Part shown: piece after piece, positions 50,601 to 64,000 of the stretch
How the letters are laid out: the number at the start of each line of letters is the position of its first letter
How positions within the stretch are numbered: the first letter of the stretch is position 1
Position numbers and translations under genes: made by a program
From: Cardiocondyla obscurior
Lineage: Eukaryota > Arthropoda > Insecta > Hymenoptera > Formicidae
Assembly (NCBI RefSeq): GCF_019399895.1
Contig: NC_091868.1
Span: forward strand, 7,503,593-7,567,592
DNA: 64,000 nucleotides
Direction of reading: 5' to 3'
Notes under the pieces: generated by a model
What the model was told of the DNA's origin: nothing
Databases searched by the model: none
What the model saw: the letters and a program-made list of their open reading frames with translations, nothing else

Positions 50601-53600
50601 GTTAGTACCGCGAGATTGCGACGTTTGTTGAACGTAATCGTCGAGCGCGGGCTGTACAAGCGGAATAAAATCTGTATTATATACTACGTAGTAAACTGAG
50701 AGTCGTAATATTATTTTACGTCGTAATGGAAAGGAAAATGAATAAATTGCTCGAGTGTGGCGCACCCGGAGCGAAAGTGGCTCGCGACTCACTCCAACCC
50801 GGCGAAATCTCCCGCGTACAATCGATCGCTATCTGAAAATCAGATCTGAAAACCTTTAAATGTCAACGCGGATGCACCTAGCCGAGTCGATATTAACTAG
50901 TCACTCTTGCGTCTGTCCGTTGACGTGTAATTGAGCGACGGCGAGTGAACGCTCCTATGTATACGCGCCAGCATCTCACGTACGATTTATAGACGATAAT
51001 TGAAAATTATTTGGTAACACGGGTGATCGATAGCGACCCGTTAACTCGTTCATACATCACCCGCGCCCGCGGCTTCTTTCCACCCTTTGTCCACCGCTCC
51101 CGCAGCTTTCCGGCCCTCGTCATCGGTTCGGAGCCTCTCCCGCGCCGTTCGTGGGCTCCCTCGAAACCTCCGGTGGTTGCCTTTGCACCCACCGAAGACG
51201 GTGCTCGAGCGAGGCGTCTTAGTGGGGTCAGGTCGGCCAATAAATCCAATACGCCACGGTTCGTCCCGCGCGAGAGCAGCAGTTTTACAATTCATGAATT
51301 TATTATGGGCACCACCGAGGGTACCGCGGGGCCCCCGCTATTGATTTATCGTTACGCTTACCCCGGCTTCACGAACGGGCCCGATCTTCCCGTGCAACGT
51401 AACGCTCCTCGTGGGGTCCCCGTTCACGAACGGGCGAAATTCGTTGTGTGCCGACGCGCGAAAATTAACCTCCGACGAGGCGAGATATTTGTACAGCTAT
51501 TCTTTTCGAGAGATAGAAAGCTTAAATCTTGGATTTTTATCGCGCCTGTGATTACTTATAAATTTTAATTAGCTCGATAATAATTTTAAATATTTACGCG
51601 ATTATGCACGCGACTCGCAACAGACTCGTAACGCTCGACTCTACAGATTTTTATCCGAGACGTTCGGATAAATTTCTAAAATCAGATCTGCTTTAATGAA
51701 CAATCCGGAAGTGACGCGGCTGATCGTCTCGAGGCGGCACGTCATGGATGTTCCACGGCTGAGGGAATCCGAGAGGTCGATCGGCCGGCGCGCAAACTTA
51801 CTGTAGAAATCTCGTAGTTCATTAATCAAGCAACGCCCGGAGTAGGAATGCCTTCGTATTTCGAGAGTTGCAGTCCATTTATCATGGCGGAAACGTATTT
51901 GTAGGCAGTGGCTGTGCCCGCTTCGCTAACAAGTGGATACGCTGTCCCCGCGGATGATGTAGCACCGGCTAGGCTCGAGGCCCCCTACGGCGCCCGACAC
52001 CTCCAACCTTCGACCAAAGTCTCTTAGCCTCGGTGCACCCCGCATGAGTTTAACGAATTTTCCGGCGCGATTCGTGTAGGAAGTTATCGCGCACCTGTTG
52101 CGTGCAAAAATTAACTTGGCGCAGACACGCATGATCCATATTTCTAAAATCGCACGTTAGAGTTCTCTCTTCCTCTTTTCTTCTTTTTTTTTTAATTTTT
52201 TAATATAAGCTTCGGCAGTCAATAACGAGTTTTTGTGGAGAAGGAAAAACATGTACACGACATTCGTACATTTTCTTCCGGATTGAGAGAGTTATCGCCG
52301 GCGCGAGCGACGTTTCCCGTTTACGCGTGGAATTTCCGCGAGCACGATTGCGCGATTCCAATCTGTGATTTACCGCGAGCAATTAAAAAGATTACTGTTG
52401 CGTTGCACGAACGCGCGACTTGCGGATCAACGGCGACCTCCGACCCCGGTATTCTAACCGCCAGCGTGTCCTCTACGAATTCTGTCAAAGAACGCAACAC
52501 GTGGAGAGAGGGTTACGCGCGTTATCGCGGTTTCATCGATCCCGAAGGTAATTTTGCCGGTGGTTCTCGCACGTAGAGTAAACGAGGTGTTTGAGAGGAC
52601 GACGGGGTGTAATTTATCGAGACGAGCAGGAGGTATAGCGGTTGCGTAAGCCACGATTCTCAATTGATATTTCTTGAACGGTAAATTAAATATCAAAATA
52701 TCGGCTAGAGAAAAAGATTAACATGCCGATCGAAGAGATATATTTAACGCACGATTAATAAAATTTATGGATGATCCAGTAATAATCAGCCGCGTGTTCG
52801 CTCGCGCTTGTTACACTACGAAATCTATTGATAGATTAGCAACGATCGTCCGGTAGATTAATATCGCGTGATATTTCACGAGAATTATCATTTTTCTCTC
52901 GGCTGGGGGGCAGACGGATGAATCGCGACAACGGGGAGTAGCGGAGCGGGGCTAGCCGCGATGCAAATGAATAGCCTTATAATGTATCGCCCGCGGGCGG
53001 TTTGTCTAGTTAAGCGCTCAATCAGGTCTGTGGGACTGATGTAACAACAGTATTAAAACTGCTATACGATACGTACCGACGGCTAACTCGAAAATCAATT
53101 CAAGAAACCGCAACGGCGGCCTCGGCTCGACCGAGAGAACGCCAGAATTGGAAATCTATACCGCTCTGCTCGGCCCCACGACGATTTCTCGCCGCGTTAC
53201 GGCGCAGAGCAGGCATTACCACGTCTCCACAAATTAATAGTCTGCACAATTTGCGTGAAAACAAATGCAAACGCGGGACGTGGGATTCGCGGCAGCCGCG
53301 AAGATTAATTTTGTTTCCTTCCATCGGCTGAATTTGATTATTACCTGTCTCGGGAAGCCTGGCGGGCACTAAAATAAAGCGATCGCGCGCGGCTCATGCC
53401 GAGCCGGACGAAATCGCAGGCGCGCGTTACCGAAGGTGCGAGAGGTCCATCCCTCGGGCCCGACGGCGATCGAGGGGGCGTGCAGGATGAGGGAAGAGAC
53501 TTCCCTCCCCCGTTCGTGATATTCGCGTTGCAGCGGGCCTCCTTAAACTGGATCCACCGCGAAAGGCGCGAAAGGTTAGCCGTTCCACGGTCGTTTTCGC

Positions 53601-54203
53601 GAGGTAAACCGCGGCGTCGACGGCAGGCGTGCAAAAGGGCACGCCGTCCGCTATAATTCGTGGCGAGGGCACGACCGAATTGGAATCTCGAACGCGCTTT
53701 TGTCCGCCTCGTCGGCACGGTTTCCTGCTCGCGCGCCCCTCGCTCGCGAGCCGCGGCACGAACAAGGTGAGAAACGAGCTCGATAATGGGCCCGTCGATT
53801 TCCTCCCAACGATTCCCTTGCAGCGATCCGCCAATCGCGATATAGATTGAATATTCGATCGTCATCGCGCCGGGGCTGGGAAAATTCAATCGAAATCGCC
53901 TCGTTATAAATAATTGACGAGATCCGCGACACCTCGAAGAGTAACTTCTCCGTGAACGTTTCACGCCGCATGCTCCGAGTACGAAGACGTTTACCTGATC
54001 GGTCTTTCTCTTTCATCTATACGCGCGACTTAGCATCGTGTACGGCAGCGAGGGCGTACTTAGTCCCGTTCTCCACTGCTTTGCACGGTCTCGCCTCGGC
54101 GTCTAATACACGGACGACGCGGTAATGGTAAGGTGTCCGCGTTATAACGCGATGTGTATGCCCCTCGTTTGGTCCCCGCGTCCTCTCGCCCTGCGCGCAT
54201 CAT
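47664..54203. other. Gene-free unique sequence
   Basis: No recognisable gene. A T20 run lies at 48609-48628. CpG-dense blocks lie at about 49740-50300, 51050-51480 and 53100-54250. A 13-bp direct repeat (51368-51380 and 51423-51435) is isolated. Open frames of 185 codons (51011-51568, plus) and 207 codons (53341-53964, minus) have antisense partners and no recognisable motifs. Confidence 0.55.
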
Positions 54204-54239
54204 CCGGGCCCCCTTCGGCCCGTCGGCGAGGGGGCCCGG
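54204..54239. other. GC-rich hairpin
   Basis: Perfect 11-bp inverted repeat, CCGGGCCCCCT at 54204-54214 and its complement at 54229-54239, with a 14-base loop. It lies in a CpG-dense block. It is not followed by a T run on either strand, and no gene is attached. Confidence 0.7.
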
Positions 54240-56343
54240 GCAGAGCAACGAGAGGAGGCGGCTTCTCTCTCCCTGGGCTACGGAAAATAAATAAAAGGCG
54301 AGCCACAGGCTCGCTTATTGAAATCGGCCCTCGCCGCCCTCGCCTCGCTCGTTGCCGCTTTTGACGGGGCAACTCGTTGCTTTAAAACGTACCCGCGTGC
54401 GAACCTGACGTACCGACCCCTCCCAGCCTGTGTTGCGCAGCTTTCAAGCCTGATTTGGGCTAGAGCGCGAGCAGGCGCGCCATTATGTATGTCGCATGCT
54501 GATATTCTCGCTATGTGCGGTCATTCGTACATAAACATGTCTTACTGATATAACATACTGAGATTATTAATAAATTTTCAACAATAGACGTTCATTTAGC
54601 TGTCAATACTTAGGAAATAAATTTCAGGTATCTAGTTTCTTAAGTGTGGTAGGCGTGCGTTTCTAATATGCAAACGGCTCTAAAATATTTTGTACAATAA
54701 TAATTATATGTAATAATTGTAGAGACGCGTTATAAAAAGTTAAATTGTAAGTATCGATAAATTAGTTCCTTTTTTTTAAGCGCGTCCAAGAAGCAGATTT
54801 TACGTACGTAAATACCGTATTCATTTGCGCTTTTAAGACATTCTTACGCTTTTAAGACGCATTTACCCGGCTCATTGTATATGTGCAAGAGCATATATAT
54901 AAATATCTCAAGCCCCGTAATCGCGTAAAAGCATCTGCTATCGCGCGTCGGCCAATTGCCGAACGCTCATCATTTACAAATAATTTTCCAGTAATTAATA
55001 ATATTCGCACCGAGACTCGGGTGATTATAGAGATACGCCGCGTCGATAACGGCCGCAATAATTTACATCATCGTCTTAGTCGAAGGCGTGAAACTCTGCC
55101 AAAGGTGTCGTCCCCGCGGGAATTAAAAATTGACATTCGCAACGTTCGCGTTGGATCGTTTACGCTTTACAGCTCTCGTGGCCGATTGTGCGGTGAGTTT
55201 TTTTTTTTTTTTCTTTTTCTCCTAAATGGACGATCGGCATCGCGCTAAGAAGGCTCTTACTCGCGGTGCGTGATGTTCCGATTAACGTGTCGTCCGATGC
55301 TACTTAACGCGGGGAGAACCGAGCAAGAAGAGGGAGACCGGACGTTTCGTCGAGAGTCGCAATATAACCGGATTGGAAAATCGCCGATGACGTCTCCGCG
55401 GCGCGGTAATGCACATACCGCGCGGCTAAGTCCAGATTTGCATTCCCGTTAATGATACTTCCAGATCTGTTCGGCCAGCGTCGGAACAGTGCCGCATTCC
55501 GCTCGTGCCGGTCGACGGAGGTCCCCCGGCGCAGGGTGTTAATTAACACTTGACTTTTCTTTCGGTGCCTAGACGCTCGCGCACGGTATCGTGCACGTGC
55601 GCGCTTTTAAGGTTTAAAGCTTGATGTAACTCAGGCGTAAATTGTAATCGAGATGGCGATCGTGCGCGGGCCCCGTGTAATCCTTTATTACACGAATTCA
55701 CCTTCGCTCGCGGGTAGAGAGCAATTTGATCGAGTCGCGGCGGAATTTTTTCGCGCGACCGCGACACGTAATTACGCATTTAAGATACCGCGGAGAGAGA
55801 ATGTAAAAGGAAGATGTTTAACGAAATGAAATACGCGAATCGTCACTTGTTAATGTTCGCAGACGGGCAAGCTGTAACTTAATATGAATATCCTGTCGCA
55901 ACACGAGAGATCGTTCGTGTTACGTCACGATTCAACATTTTCTTTTTATGTTTTTTTTTATTTTTTTTTTTTAATGACAATTACGCTAATCCGAGAACAT
56001 AAACGTTAATCCGAAAAATCTGTTCTAAGTTCGCCGAAAAATCCGTAGGACCGGAGGTGACGCGGTAGGTCTGGAATCTTTTATTTGCGCAACGTTGTTA
56101 CTCTGGAAGAGTAAGATTTATGAATACAAATCCGAGAATAGAAAACTATTATCCCGGCGATAGGTCGGGTCGGGCCGCGGCCAGGGGCTTCGATACGCCT
56201 GGCGAAACGCGAACGCACATACATTCAACGGCTGACGGCTGGAGCCGCGAAGTTCTCTCACCCGGTCTCGTTATAATAGCCGCAGCCGATCTACCTGCTG
56301 ACCTCGTACGGCGGAGCGAGGTCGGGCGGGCGATCGGCGCGGG

Positions 56344-56367
56344 ATAGATAGATCGATCGATCGATCG
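56344..56367. repeat. GATA/GATC simple repeat
   Basis: Two GATA units followed by a run of GATC units. A microsatellite within a CpG-dense block. Confidence 0.85.
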
Positions 56368-59300
56368 TGACGATCGGGCCTCGGAAGCGGAGGGCCGAGG
56401 ATTACCGCGCGCAGGCAGAGTCCGCTCGATTCACGAGGCGTTCTACTCGCTCGCACCGGAGAAAGCACGACGTGGGAATACACGTCGCCGCGGATTACGC
56501 CCCCTCTTCGGCTCGCTCGCTCGCAACAACACAGGCTCGCGATTCGCGTACACGGGCACACGTACACTACGACGACGCGACTAGCCGGGCGAGCGTGTGC
56601 GCGCGGTTTCTGCGAGGAAGCAACGGATAAGTATTCACTTTAGCCCGGTTCGTGACCCCGTATCGCCGGGCATTACAGCCGCTTTTTATCCGTGCGCACC
56701 ACGTCACGGAGGCTGCAATTACTAATTTAGAGGCGAGACCAAGTCGTGCCAAATCCCTCGGCTTCGCCGCGCGGCGCGGCCGCCCTCTTTCTCATGTTAT
56801 TTGTAAGGAGTGAGGAGGCCCGGTATAAGGTACACCGGTGCCCGCGTACCTCTCGCCGGCGGAAGGAAAGAGGCGCAAGAAACGAGAGACGGAGGTTCGA
56901 AGGGGGTGGCGAGCCTCGTAGCGAAGGGCATCGCTCGCTGCGCGAATATCCGACGCGCGACCGACATCGGAATTATATGCACACCCGCGCGTGCTCGCTA
57001 ATTACATGGCCGTCGAGCGCGCGAAGATTATACGCCCGTTGTGTGCGCTCGCCGCCCGAATTCGGGACACTCTTGCGGAGGAATTAACGAGAGAAGCGTT
57101 ATTAATATTACACTCCGGCAATCGAAACGTTAAGACTACAAAGACCGGTCATAGCAGAAGCCGTTCCGATGGACAATAACATCGCCTCTATCTATGTAAT
57201 CGAGAACAGTTTTACGATTTAAAAAAAAGATAGATAGAAACGCCACGTGGGGCACACGATGCTCGTTAGTTGACGTGGAAAAATCTCACCGCGACAGGTA
57301 TATGATAATGTCGCCGGGGTGTAATCTTAATACGCAGCCGAGATCTGTGTCGAGGATTTCGTGGGTCCGACCGGAAGGACGAAGGGACGGGAACGGCGAA
57401 AGACAAAGCTAGGAGCCCGAGCCTTCTTCTCGCCCGTCCCGGCGTATCGAAGAACAATGTAAGGCCGCTATTAATATTGGTCAGCTATCGCGGCGCTATC
57501 GCGCGTCCCTCGCTCCCCACGTTCTCTCGAATAACACGGTCCACGCAGGGACATTTTCATTGCATATTAATGCCCATCATTACCGCCACTCCGCACCGCA
57601 TTATTCAATGCTACGCGGCCGGGCCGTCTAGTGTTTCAAACGGGATCGAGGCGGAAGAGATATTGACCGCCTAGGTTCAAAGTGCGAAAACCGCCCTCTC
57701 TCATCCGGGACGGCGCGCCGCGTGTACGCTCGACGTTATCTTTTATATTAATACACCACGCCGTTTCGAGAACTGAGGCTTCGCCGCGGATTATCCCGTC
57801 TCTCTCGGTGCCGTCTCTTACTTATATGTTTTTTTTTATATATTTTTTTTTAACTCTCTTAACTACACATACATCTAGTATGACACGCATTTAATGGTAT
57901 CCACGCCGTCGTCGTCTTCCTCTTATCTCCTATTCGATTTCGCAGAAATGAAGCGCTGTCGTCATATATAACCGACGGGATGAAACCGCAACGTCCCCAC
58001 GGCGATTAGGTAACGGAAATCGTAGTTATCGGAGGACGCTGCTGTCTCGTAGCAGGATCGCGGAGTGGGCGGTCGGACGGGATCGGTCGCGGGGTCACGG
58101 CGGGAATAAGGCCGTGAAAAATGGTGTAATTTAATCGAGCGATTCGACATGGCATCGTCGCCGACACTCTTTCGCCTGCCTAAGTTCTAAGAGGTGAGAA
58201 ATGCGGCTCGCCCGGTGACCGATGTCTACACACCGCGCTGTCACGCGTTGACATATCGCTCTGATAAAACCACGAGCTGGCCAACGGTTTCTCCCTCGCG
58301 TTCGTCCACCGAGTGGCCGACGTTTAAGTATTTCTTACACGGGGGAACGATTCGATGGCTAATGTCCTGGACGTCTTCGCTTGTACGCGTCGCAGGGACC
58401 ACGTCCTTGTCGCTTTCGTCGTCCCAATGACCCCTCGCGACAAACTCGAGTAGACGAATTCTCCTTTGTGGCAAATCTTGCCCACGATCTCATTAAATCG
58501 TCGCGATCGGATGAGTGCGCAAGTGCACCGCTTCCACACGATTATTTTAAAATCTTTTACTAATTAAAAAATAAAAAATAAATAAAAAGAATTAACATCC
58601 TAATTCTCTTATCGGCAAACGAGATTGAAAGATCGACGCTTGACTCTGGTGTAACTTCCGTCACATCGTCCATCCATTCGCACGTTATCTCCCGTTATCT
58701 ATTCGCGTCCGTAACCGTCGTCGCACGCGCGTCCTCTCGGCGTGCTAATCTTCAACAGAGGAAGACTCTATAAAAAGTCCGATGTGAACCGAGAGTTCTT
58801 CGAGCTCTTTCCTGTCTTCGCGAGAACACACGCACACGCAGGTATATTCTCCGGTTTGCTCTCGACTTTAACGTCAGCACTGTCTCGTTCCACGTTTCCT
58901 CTTTCTTCCCCTTTCCTCTCCCTTATATTCGCCGTGCAATTCTGTCTCCGCGGTACGGGCCCCCGCGTCTCCGGACGTTGCGGAGATCGAGATGCAAAGG
59001 GGATCCGCGCCGCTTTTAAGCTCGCCGCCGCGAAGCGGATAAATTCGCCTGGATCCCTCGATCTATTAATTCGAGCCGCCGTTGCATTCCTACGAGGTCT
59101 CGACCGCTAGGCTCTCCCCCTCGACTCCACGACCTTCCTGCTTTCTCGCGATTGCCTGCGCCTCCTCCTCGCGCGTATATTCTACGAGTGCGAACACGGC
59201 CGTAGCGTGCGACTCGCATTTTTATCATTTTTCCTCTTGTCGCCGAGCTAGCCACGAGATCAATCAAGCAGATGCAATTCCGATTGGTTGATTCGTTACT

Positions 59301-60766
59301 ACAGAAGGAGGAGAAGGAAGGTCTTCCTTTAATAAGCTTTCCCGTGGGTGATATCACCGATTTTTTTTTTCTTTTTTTTCTTTCTTTTTGTAATATTAAA
59401 TGTCGACTGATTGAACGTGTCACCTTCGCGTAGCTCATATTCGTTTGCGAAAGAGACTTGACGCGAGCGCGTCCGCCCGTCCGCCCGCACACGCATGGCG
59501 ATATAAAATACAGCGTTGTAGGTACCGCGCTATCGCATAATTACTACGTTTTACGACGGTCTTTACACTTGTTTCTACACCATTCTGTATCTTGCGTTCA
59601 TCTCTGTAACCGGAGACCGTAAGGGAATTCGCCACGTACACGCGCCGCCATGGCATAAATCCATCCCGATGACGATTTTTCTCCCGGGTTTCGTCGCTCT
59701 CGCTCGCTCCTACTATCGCGAATAGATAAAGGCCCGCGTATTCAGTAATATACAATATTAAGAGCGCCACAAATAAGGATAATGTAACGCTAAGGGAAGG
59801 ATCATTTCTATCGACCGTGTAGGTGTATCGACGCAAGGAGGGACGTAGATTAGATTGGCGTTGTCCCGCGAAGGCTCTATGCGACTCGTAAATTTTTTTT
59901 CACCGACAAATATTTTCAGCGAAGCAGAAAAAAATTACATTACAGGCCCATGTATAAGTGCCGGTTGTAGTAACGACGCGTGTGTTACACAGCCTAAAAT
60001 ATTAGAGGTCACATCGACCCGCATCCGCGATAGGTCGCGGCGATTAAGCGTGCTCGGCGCTTCCTCGCGAGATGGCAAACCGGAAACCGCGAGAGCCGCG
60101 GCCGTGGCGCGCGATACAGCCGCCTCCTTTCTCAAGCATTCCGGTAGATCACGGCTAAGAGAAGGATTTCTCAGTAAGTGCGCCGGGGCGCAGCAGATCT
60201 CGCGGCTGATCACGCCGCGAGGATTCGTCGGGATGCGAGAGGGCTTTCGACGTCGGCGTGCGCACATGCGGGAGCTCGCGCGAACGCGAAGTCGCGGGAA
60301 TGGAGATGCGCCTCTCCGGAGCGTTAGGCACCGGAGAAGCGGATCTCCGAGAGAAGCAAAGGTGGACGAAGGGCCGGAGGAAAGAGAAGGGAACGGCCCT
60401 CTCTCGACGTATGAAGCCATAAATCTCGCGCGACAAATCGCTAGCTCGCTCGTTCGTTCTCAGGCTAATTGTTAGGACGTGCTCGAATACCGCGAGATGC
60501 GCCCGATCCTTTCCTCTCCGCCTCGTCTCCTTTTCTCTTTCGCTCTGCTGCATACGTCTCTGCCTCTTCTAACTGTCCGCGGCTATCTCTTCGGCATCGA
60601 CGGATGCACAATAGATTAATCGATTATTCACCCTCGTCGCCAGAGACGTGGACGACGCACCTGCACGATCACTGTCGCTCCGTGTTCCGCGCTCGGTTAT
60701 TTAGTCGTTTCTACTACTTTGATCGCACTTAGCAACTGTTCCGTGATTTTTAAAAAGATTTTTTCC

Positions 60767-60788
60767 TTTTTTTTTTTTTTTTTTTTTT
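60767..60788. repeat. T22 homopolymer
   Basis: A run of 22 T in a short AT-rich island; no flanking target-site duplication seen. Confidence 0.95.
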
Positions 60789-63700
60789 GAAGTAGAAAGA
60801 AAATACTTGATAAAAAAAATAAAACTTTAAATACTGGATTTAGTAATCTCGCCTTAAAAGAGGGGACTCGCCCAGAAAGAAAAAAGCGGAGCTTTGATGA
60901 CCCCGGTAAAGATTAGAAAAAATGTAGAGTACTTGGTCGCCGTGCATAAGGCAGATACGTAATCCACTTAACCGTAGTCGGCATTCCGCGGGGGCTTTAA
61001 TCCCGACCTGCACGATAAATATCGCGTTTTCTTTCTCCGCTTCCCCATTCAGCATTGCGATTCCGGCTTGCCGGCGACCGGTGACTTACTGCGGCCGGCT
61101 AACGATACCGATCCTACTATGGTTCGGCGCACAAACTCGGAAGCGTCGTTCGGCCGATACGAGGTATAACGGTGCACCCGCTACGGTTTCGTCGTCTATT
61201 TCGAATAGCGAAATGCCAAAGCGGCATAAGGGAGGGAAGGAGGAGAGGGGGGGCATCTTTCCCCGTCCCGTTGTCAACGACAACGTCGTTGTATCGCGGG
61301 GACGGTATTCTTTTTCTTTCGCCGTTGTGCAAAACGGACAGGTGATCGAGTCGGCGAGATTGGCCGTCCACAAAGAGACCCGCAGGAGATTATTTAAATC
61401 CGCGGATTGAACGGAACGTACGCAATTTCTTATGCGCGTGCACACTCGTTGGGGAAGACATACGTATGAATAGAACGAAATTATAAATTCTATCTCATTA
61501 GTTGTTATAGGCCCCGCATCAGTTCTATTCAACTGACATTTTCAGAAAACCGTCATCCCCTTATAAATACTTTGGCCGGCGCGATACCGCGGACGCTCCA
61601 GTAATTGCAACGGCTGATCATGATTTTAACAAGTTGTCTGAAACTTTCGCGGAATCCAATACATCCAGTTTCTCATTCATCTTCGTTGAAAGTACTTAAA
61701 TCATTTATATTCTTATATCATTGGCAACGGTTGACAGCGACTATTAGTAATCTTAGGCTAAGCCAAATTTAGCAACTGAATCTTACATAAGCACGTAGAT
61801 AGTATAAGGGAGTCGGCAATCTTCCGTTCTTCGCAACTAACTGAAGCTACATTACGGCTTCGCCTATCTAATAAAATCGAAATATCGATATAGCTAATTC
61901 CATATTAGCCGCAGCATTAATGATTAAAACCATCTCGCCGCGACAACGATGGTAATCGTCATTCACTTATTAAATGCGAAAAAATGAGAGACGTAAAGGT
62001 GGATCGGTATTAATTTATTAATCACATTAATTTCCACCGTCAAAGATCGTCATTCAATATCTAACTGTAGAGCCGTCTATGTTTTCTTCAACGGCACTTA
62101 GCACCGATGTATCGAAGCGAAAGAGCTTGAGAAAGGCCCCCGACGTGGCTGCTGTAAGGGATTAACTGTATTATGCGAATGACTGGGAGATAAATTTTAC
62201 GCGAGTAAAATGCTAATCGCCGGCAAGCGTAAATCCGGGAGCACCTGTTGTCACTCAGTCGGCGGATCGACGTACCCGGTACGATGACTTTCTTAAAAAA
62301 TCCCGCGCGAACATTAAGCACGACGCGCGAAGATCGTGACCCGCAATTCGACTTATCGTATAATGCCGATAATAGTGTTTGCACTACCCGAGAAAGTTTC
62401 TACGCCGAGAAGAAGAGGTGTATTATAACGGAAACGGCCGCCTCTCTGTGTGATTTCTCTCCTGGCTACTTCGCACGTTCGTCGCGCAACGTGCGTCGCG
62501 CGAGGTGAGAACGGCGTCGCGCTCACGAATGGCGCAATTTCAGGCCTGACTGATTCTATGCGGGTTTAAACAGCGACACGCCGCGTTTCGAGGGCTCGCG
62601 GCGTTGTTTCGCGATTACGCGCAAAACTTTCGTGTAAACTGAAAAACCACCGTGACACATATCAAACCTTTGAACGGCGAGATTGTAATTAAACGCAACG
62701 TTAAAGTCAAAGACGTAACAAATACTTGACGATAGAATAACGATTCTTCCCGTCTATGACGCAATGTGAGGAAAAAAAAAATATAGTTATGAATTTATTA
62801 TTCCAAACAAGTTTATCAAGTTGAGAAAAAAAAAACAAATGTAAAAGTTACGCGGAAACATTTTCATCGAGTTGTTATAAGACTCGATTAAAAATTTATT
62901 AGAATAAAAAATACAAAGAAATACAAATTGAAAGTAGAGAAAAGGAGTCAATATTAGATCTCATAGGATTAGTTCTTTGAGTCAAGATTTTCTCGAACGC
63001 GGTGCAACGTAAGCCTCATCCGGTCTAGATGGGAGCAAATGACACGGCATGCTTTGCATGTTGAGGACCTTTCCACCAAGCGGGAGTAAATAAAGCAGAA
63101 TCCGCACGTCGCATTGTTTGACTTCTCGGATGAACGGGAAAGGGTGACGGTAAAGGGACCGACCGACTCGTACGCGTGACAAGACGGAGAAGATTCTGAT
63201 TTGCCAATATCGTTCTTAGAACGTGCTTTTACAATGCACATTAGTTTCGTCGCGTGCAAAAAATATTGTGCAAAAATTGTTTTAAAAATAATTTTTAATA
63301 TTTATTAACATGCTCGTTAATTAATAGAAAAGTGCCTTACATTTAGAGCTAAATTATTAAATATTTATGTCCATAAACACATTTGAAATCAAATTATAAT
63401 ATTGGAATTGTTAATATAATAAGCTCTCGCGGTTCTCGTATTTGTCACGCGAGATACACGCCGTTTAATCGATTTTTTTTATCAATTACTTCTCGTTATT
63501 ACCGATTTACGAGATGCGTTCGAACGAGTAAAAACGAGATCCCTACGAAGGTCCTGCGGGGTCTCTAAAGGGCGCTATTAATTCCGATTTAAGGTTCCGT
63601 TACACGCTTTGTGTGGTCCCCATATATCAGCCAGCGTTATCGCTCGTTGCAAAGCAACGCCTTTACGCGTACCTGACTTCTGCTCGTGTTGGTATCTTAC

Positions 63701-64000
63701 GCGAGACACCTACTGGATGAATAATTTGGTTACAATCTTAATCCAATGACGCATGGGCTCGGTGGCTCCTCCGTTCTCTTCCCGTTCCCAGCCTCCGCGT
63801 CCTCTCCGTTCAATTCCTCTTTCTCTCTTTCCACCGAGCTCGAATCGCGCTTAGCTGAGCACTCTGCTTTGCTCTGATTAAAGACCGGCCGCTTCTTTAT
63901 ACCGCGCGGTTGCTTTACCCTCGTAAATCGTAACCCTTTATTTCGTCACTGCATGCCGTCGTTGTGCCTCTAGTCAGACTTTGGTCACCAACGGAGATCA

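Larger units (their letters stand above)
54240..64000. other. Gene-free unique sequence to the window end
   Basis: No recognisable gene. Noted items are a 19-bp near-tandem duplication around GCTTTTAAGAC (54829-54839 and 54848-54858), T15 at 55198-55212, a GATC-type run at 56351-56367, an AT-rich A-tract at 58561-58590, a T-rich tract at 59361-59390 and T22 at 60767-60788. The block 59855-60475 has a 206-codon plus frame facing a 161-codon minus frame, both Arg/Ser-rich and unrecognised. AT-rich DNA returns at 54540-54770, 62780-62960 and 63250-63480. Confidence 0.5.

Noticed and set aside
51011..51568. 185-codon plus-strand frame
   Set aside because: Opposite-strand frames overlap it and its Pro/Arg-rich translation matches nothing I know.
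53341..53964. 207-codon minus-strand frame ending near a CAG/GTAATA donor-like site
   Set aside because: Arg-rich translation typical of CpG-dense DNA, overlapped by several other frames, with no recognisable family.
1..64000. tRNA, rRNA or snRNA genes and intact transposons
   Set aside because: Reading both strands by eye I saw no tRNA box pairs, conserved snRNA starts, transposase-like frames or long terminal repeats. A covariance-model and repeat-library search would be decisive.

Overview
The window reads as non-coding nuclear DNA of an arthropod, most likely a hymenopteran insect such as an ant. This is an inference from composition: CpG is very frequent and not depleted, GC-rich CpG-dense blocks alternate every 1-3 kb with short AT-rich islands, and there are many A/T homopolymers of 15-29 bases, GA/CT microsatellites and short introns with T-rich acceptors. 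I recognise no protein domain on either strand. The longest open frames (about 160-230 codons) are unrecognisable. Several overlap antisense frames, as expected where CpG-rich DNA is poor in stops. I therefore annotate no CDS. The window looks like an intergenic region or the inside of a very large intron.

Layout: 1-23.6 kb is unique sequence with simple repeats (AAAAT tract at 3.07 kb, CT tract at 4.2 kb, T26 at 5.8 kb, GA tract at 6.9 kb, TGCG and CG tracts at 15.3-15.7 kb, AT tract at 16.2 kb, CCG tract at 21.6 kb). At 23.67-25.29 kb lies a tandem array of five units of about 320-380 bp; three inner units carry a perfect TGACGTCA palindrome. Directly downstream (25.40-25.65 kb) is an exon-like module ending in a good splice donor. 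About 10 kb further, at 35.66-36.66 kb, the same module recurs three times in tandem, each time followed by a short AT-rich intron-like segment with GT and AG ends. Two of these copies are followed by a conserved 40-44 nt mini-exon. A long GC-rich hairpin (35.06-35.14 kb) and a consensus donor (35.314 kb) lie just upstream. From 36.7 to 64 kb the sequence is again unique, with simple repeats and a few short palindromes.

Interpretation: the 23.6-36.7 kb interval is the part most likely to be functional. I infer a plus-strand spliced non-coding transcript built from duplicated exon-intron modules, perhaps driven or regulated by the TGACGTCA-bearing array. The modules contain in-frame stops and no shared long reading frame, so a protein-coding role is not supported. 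Nothing here ties the locus to a named gene.
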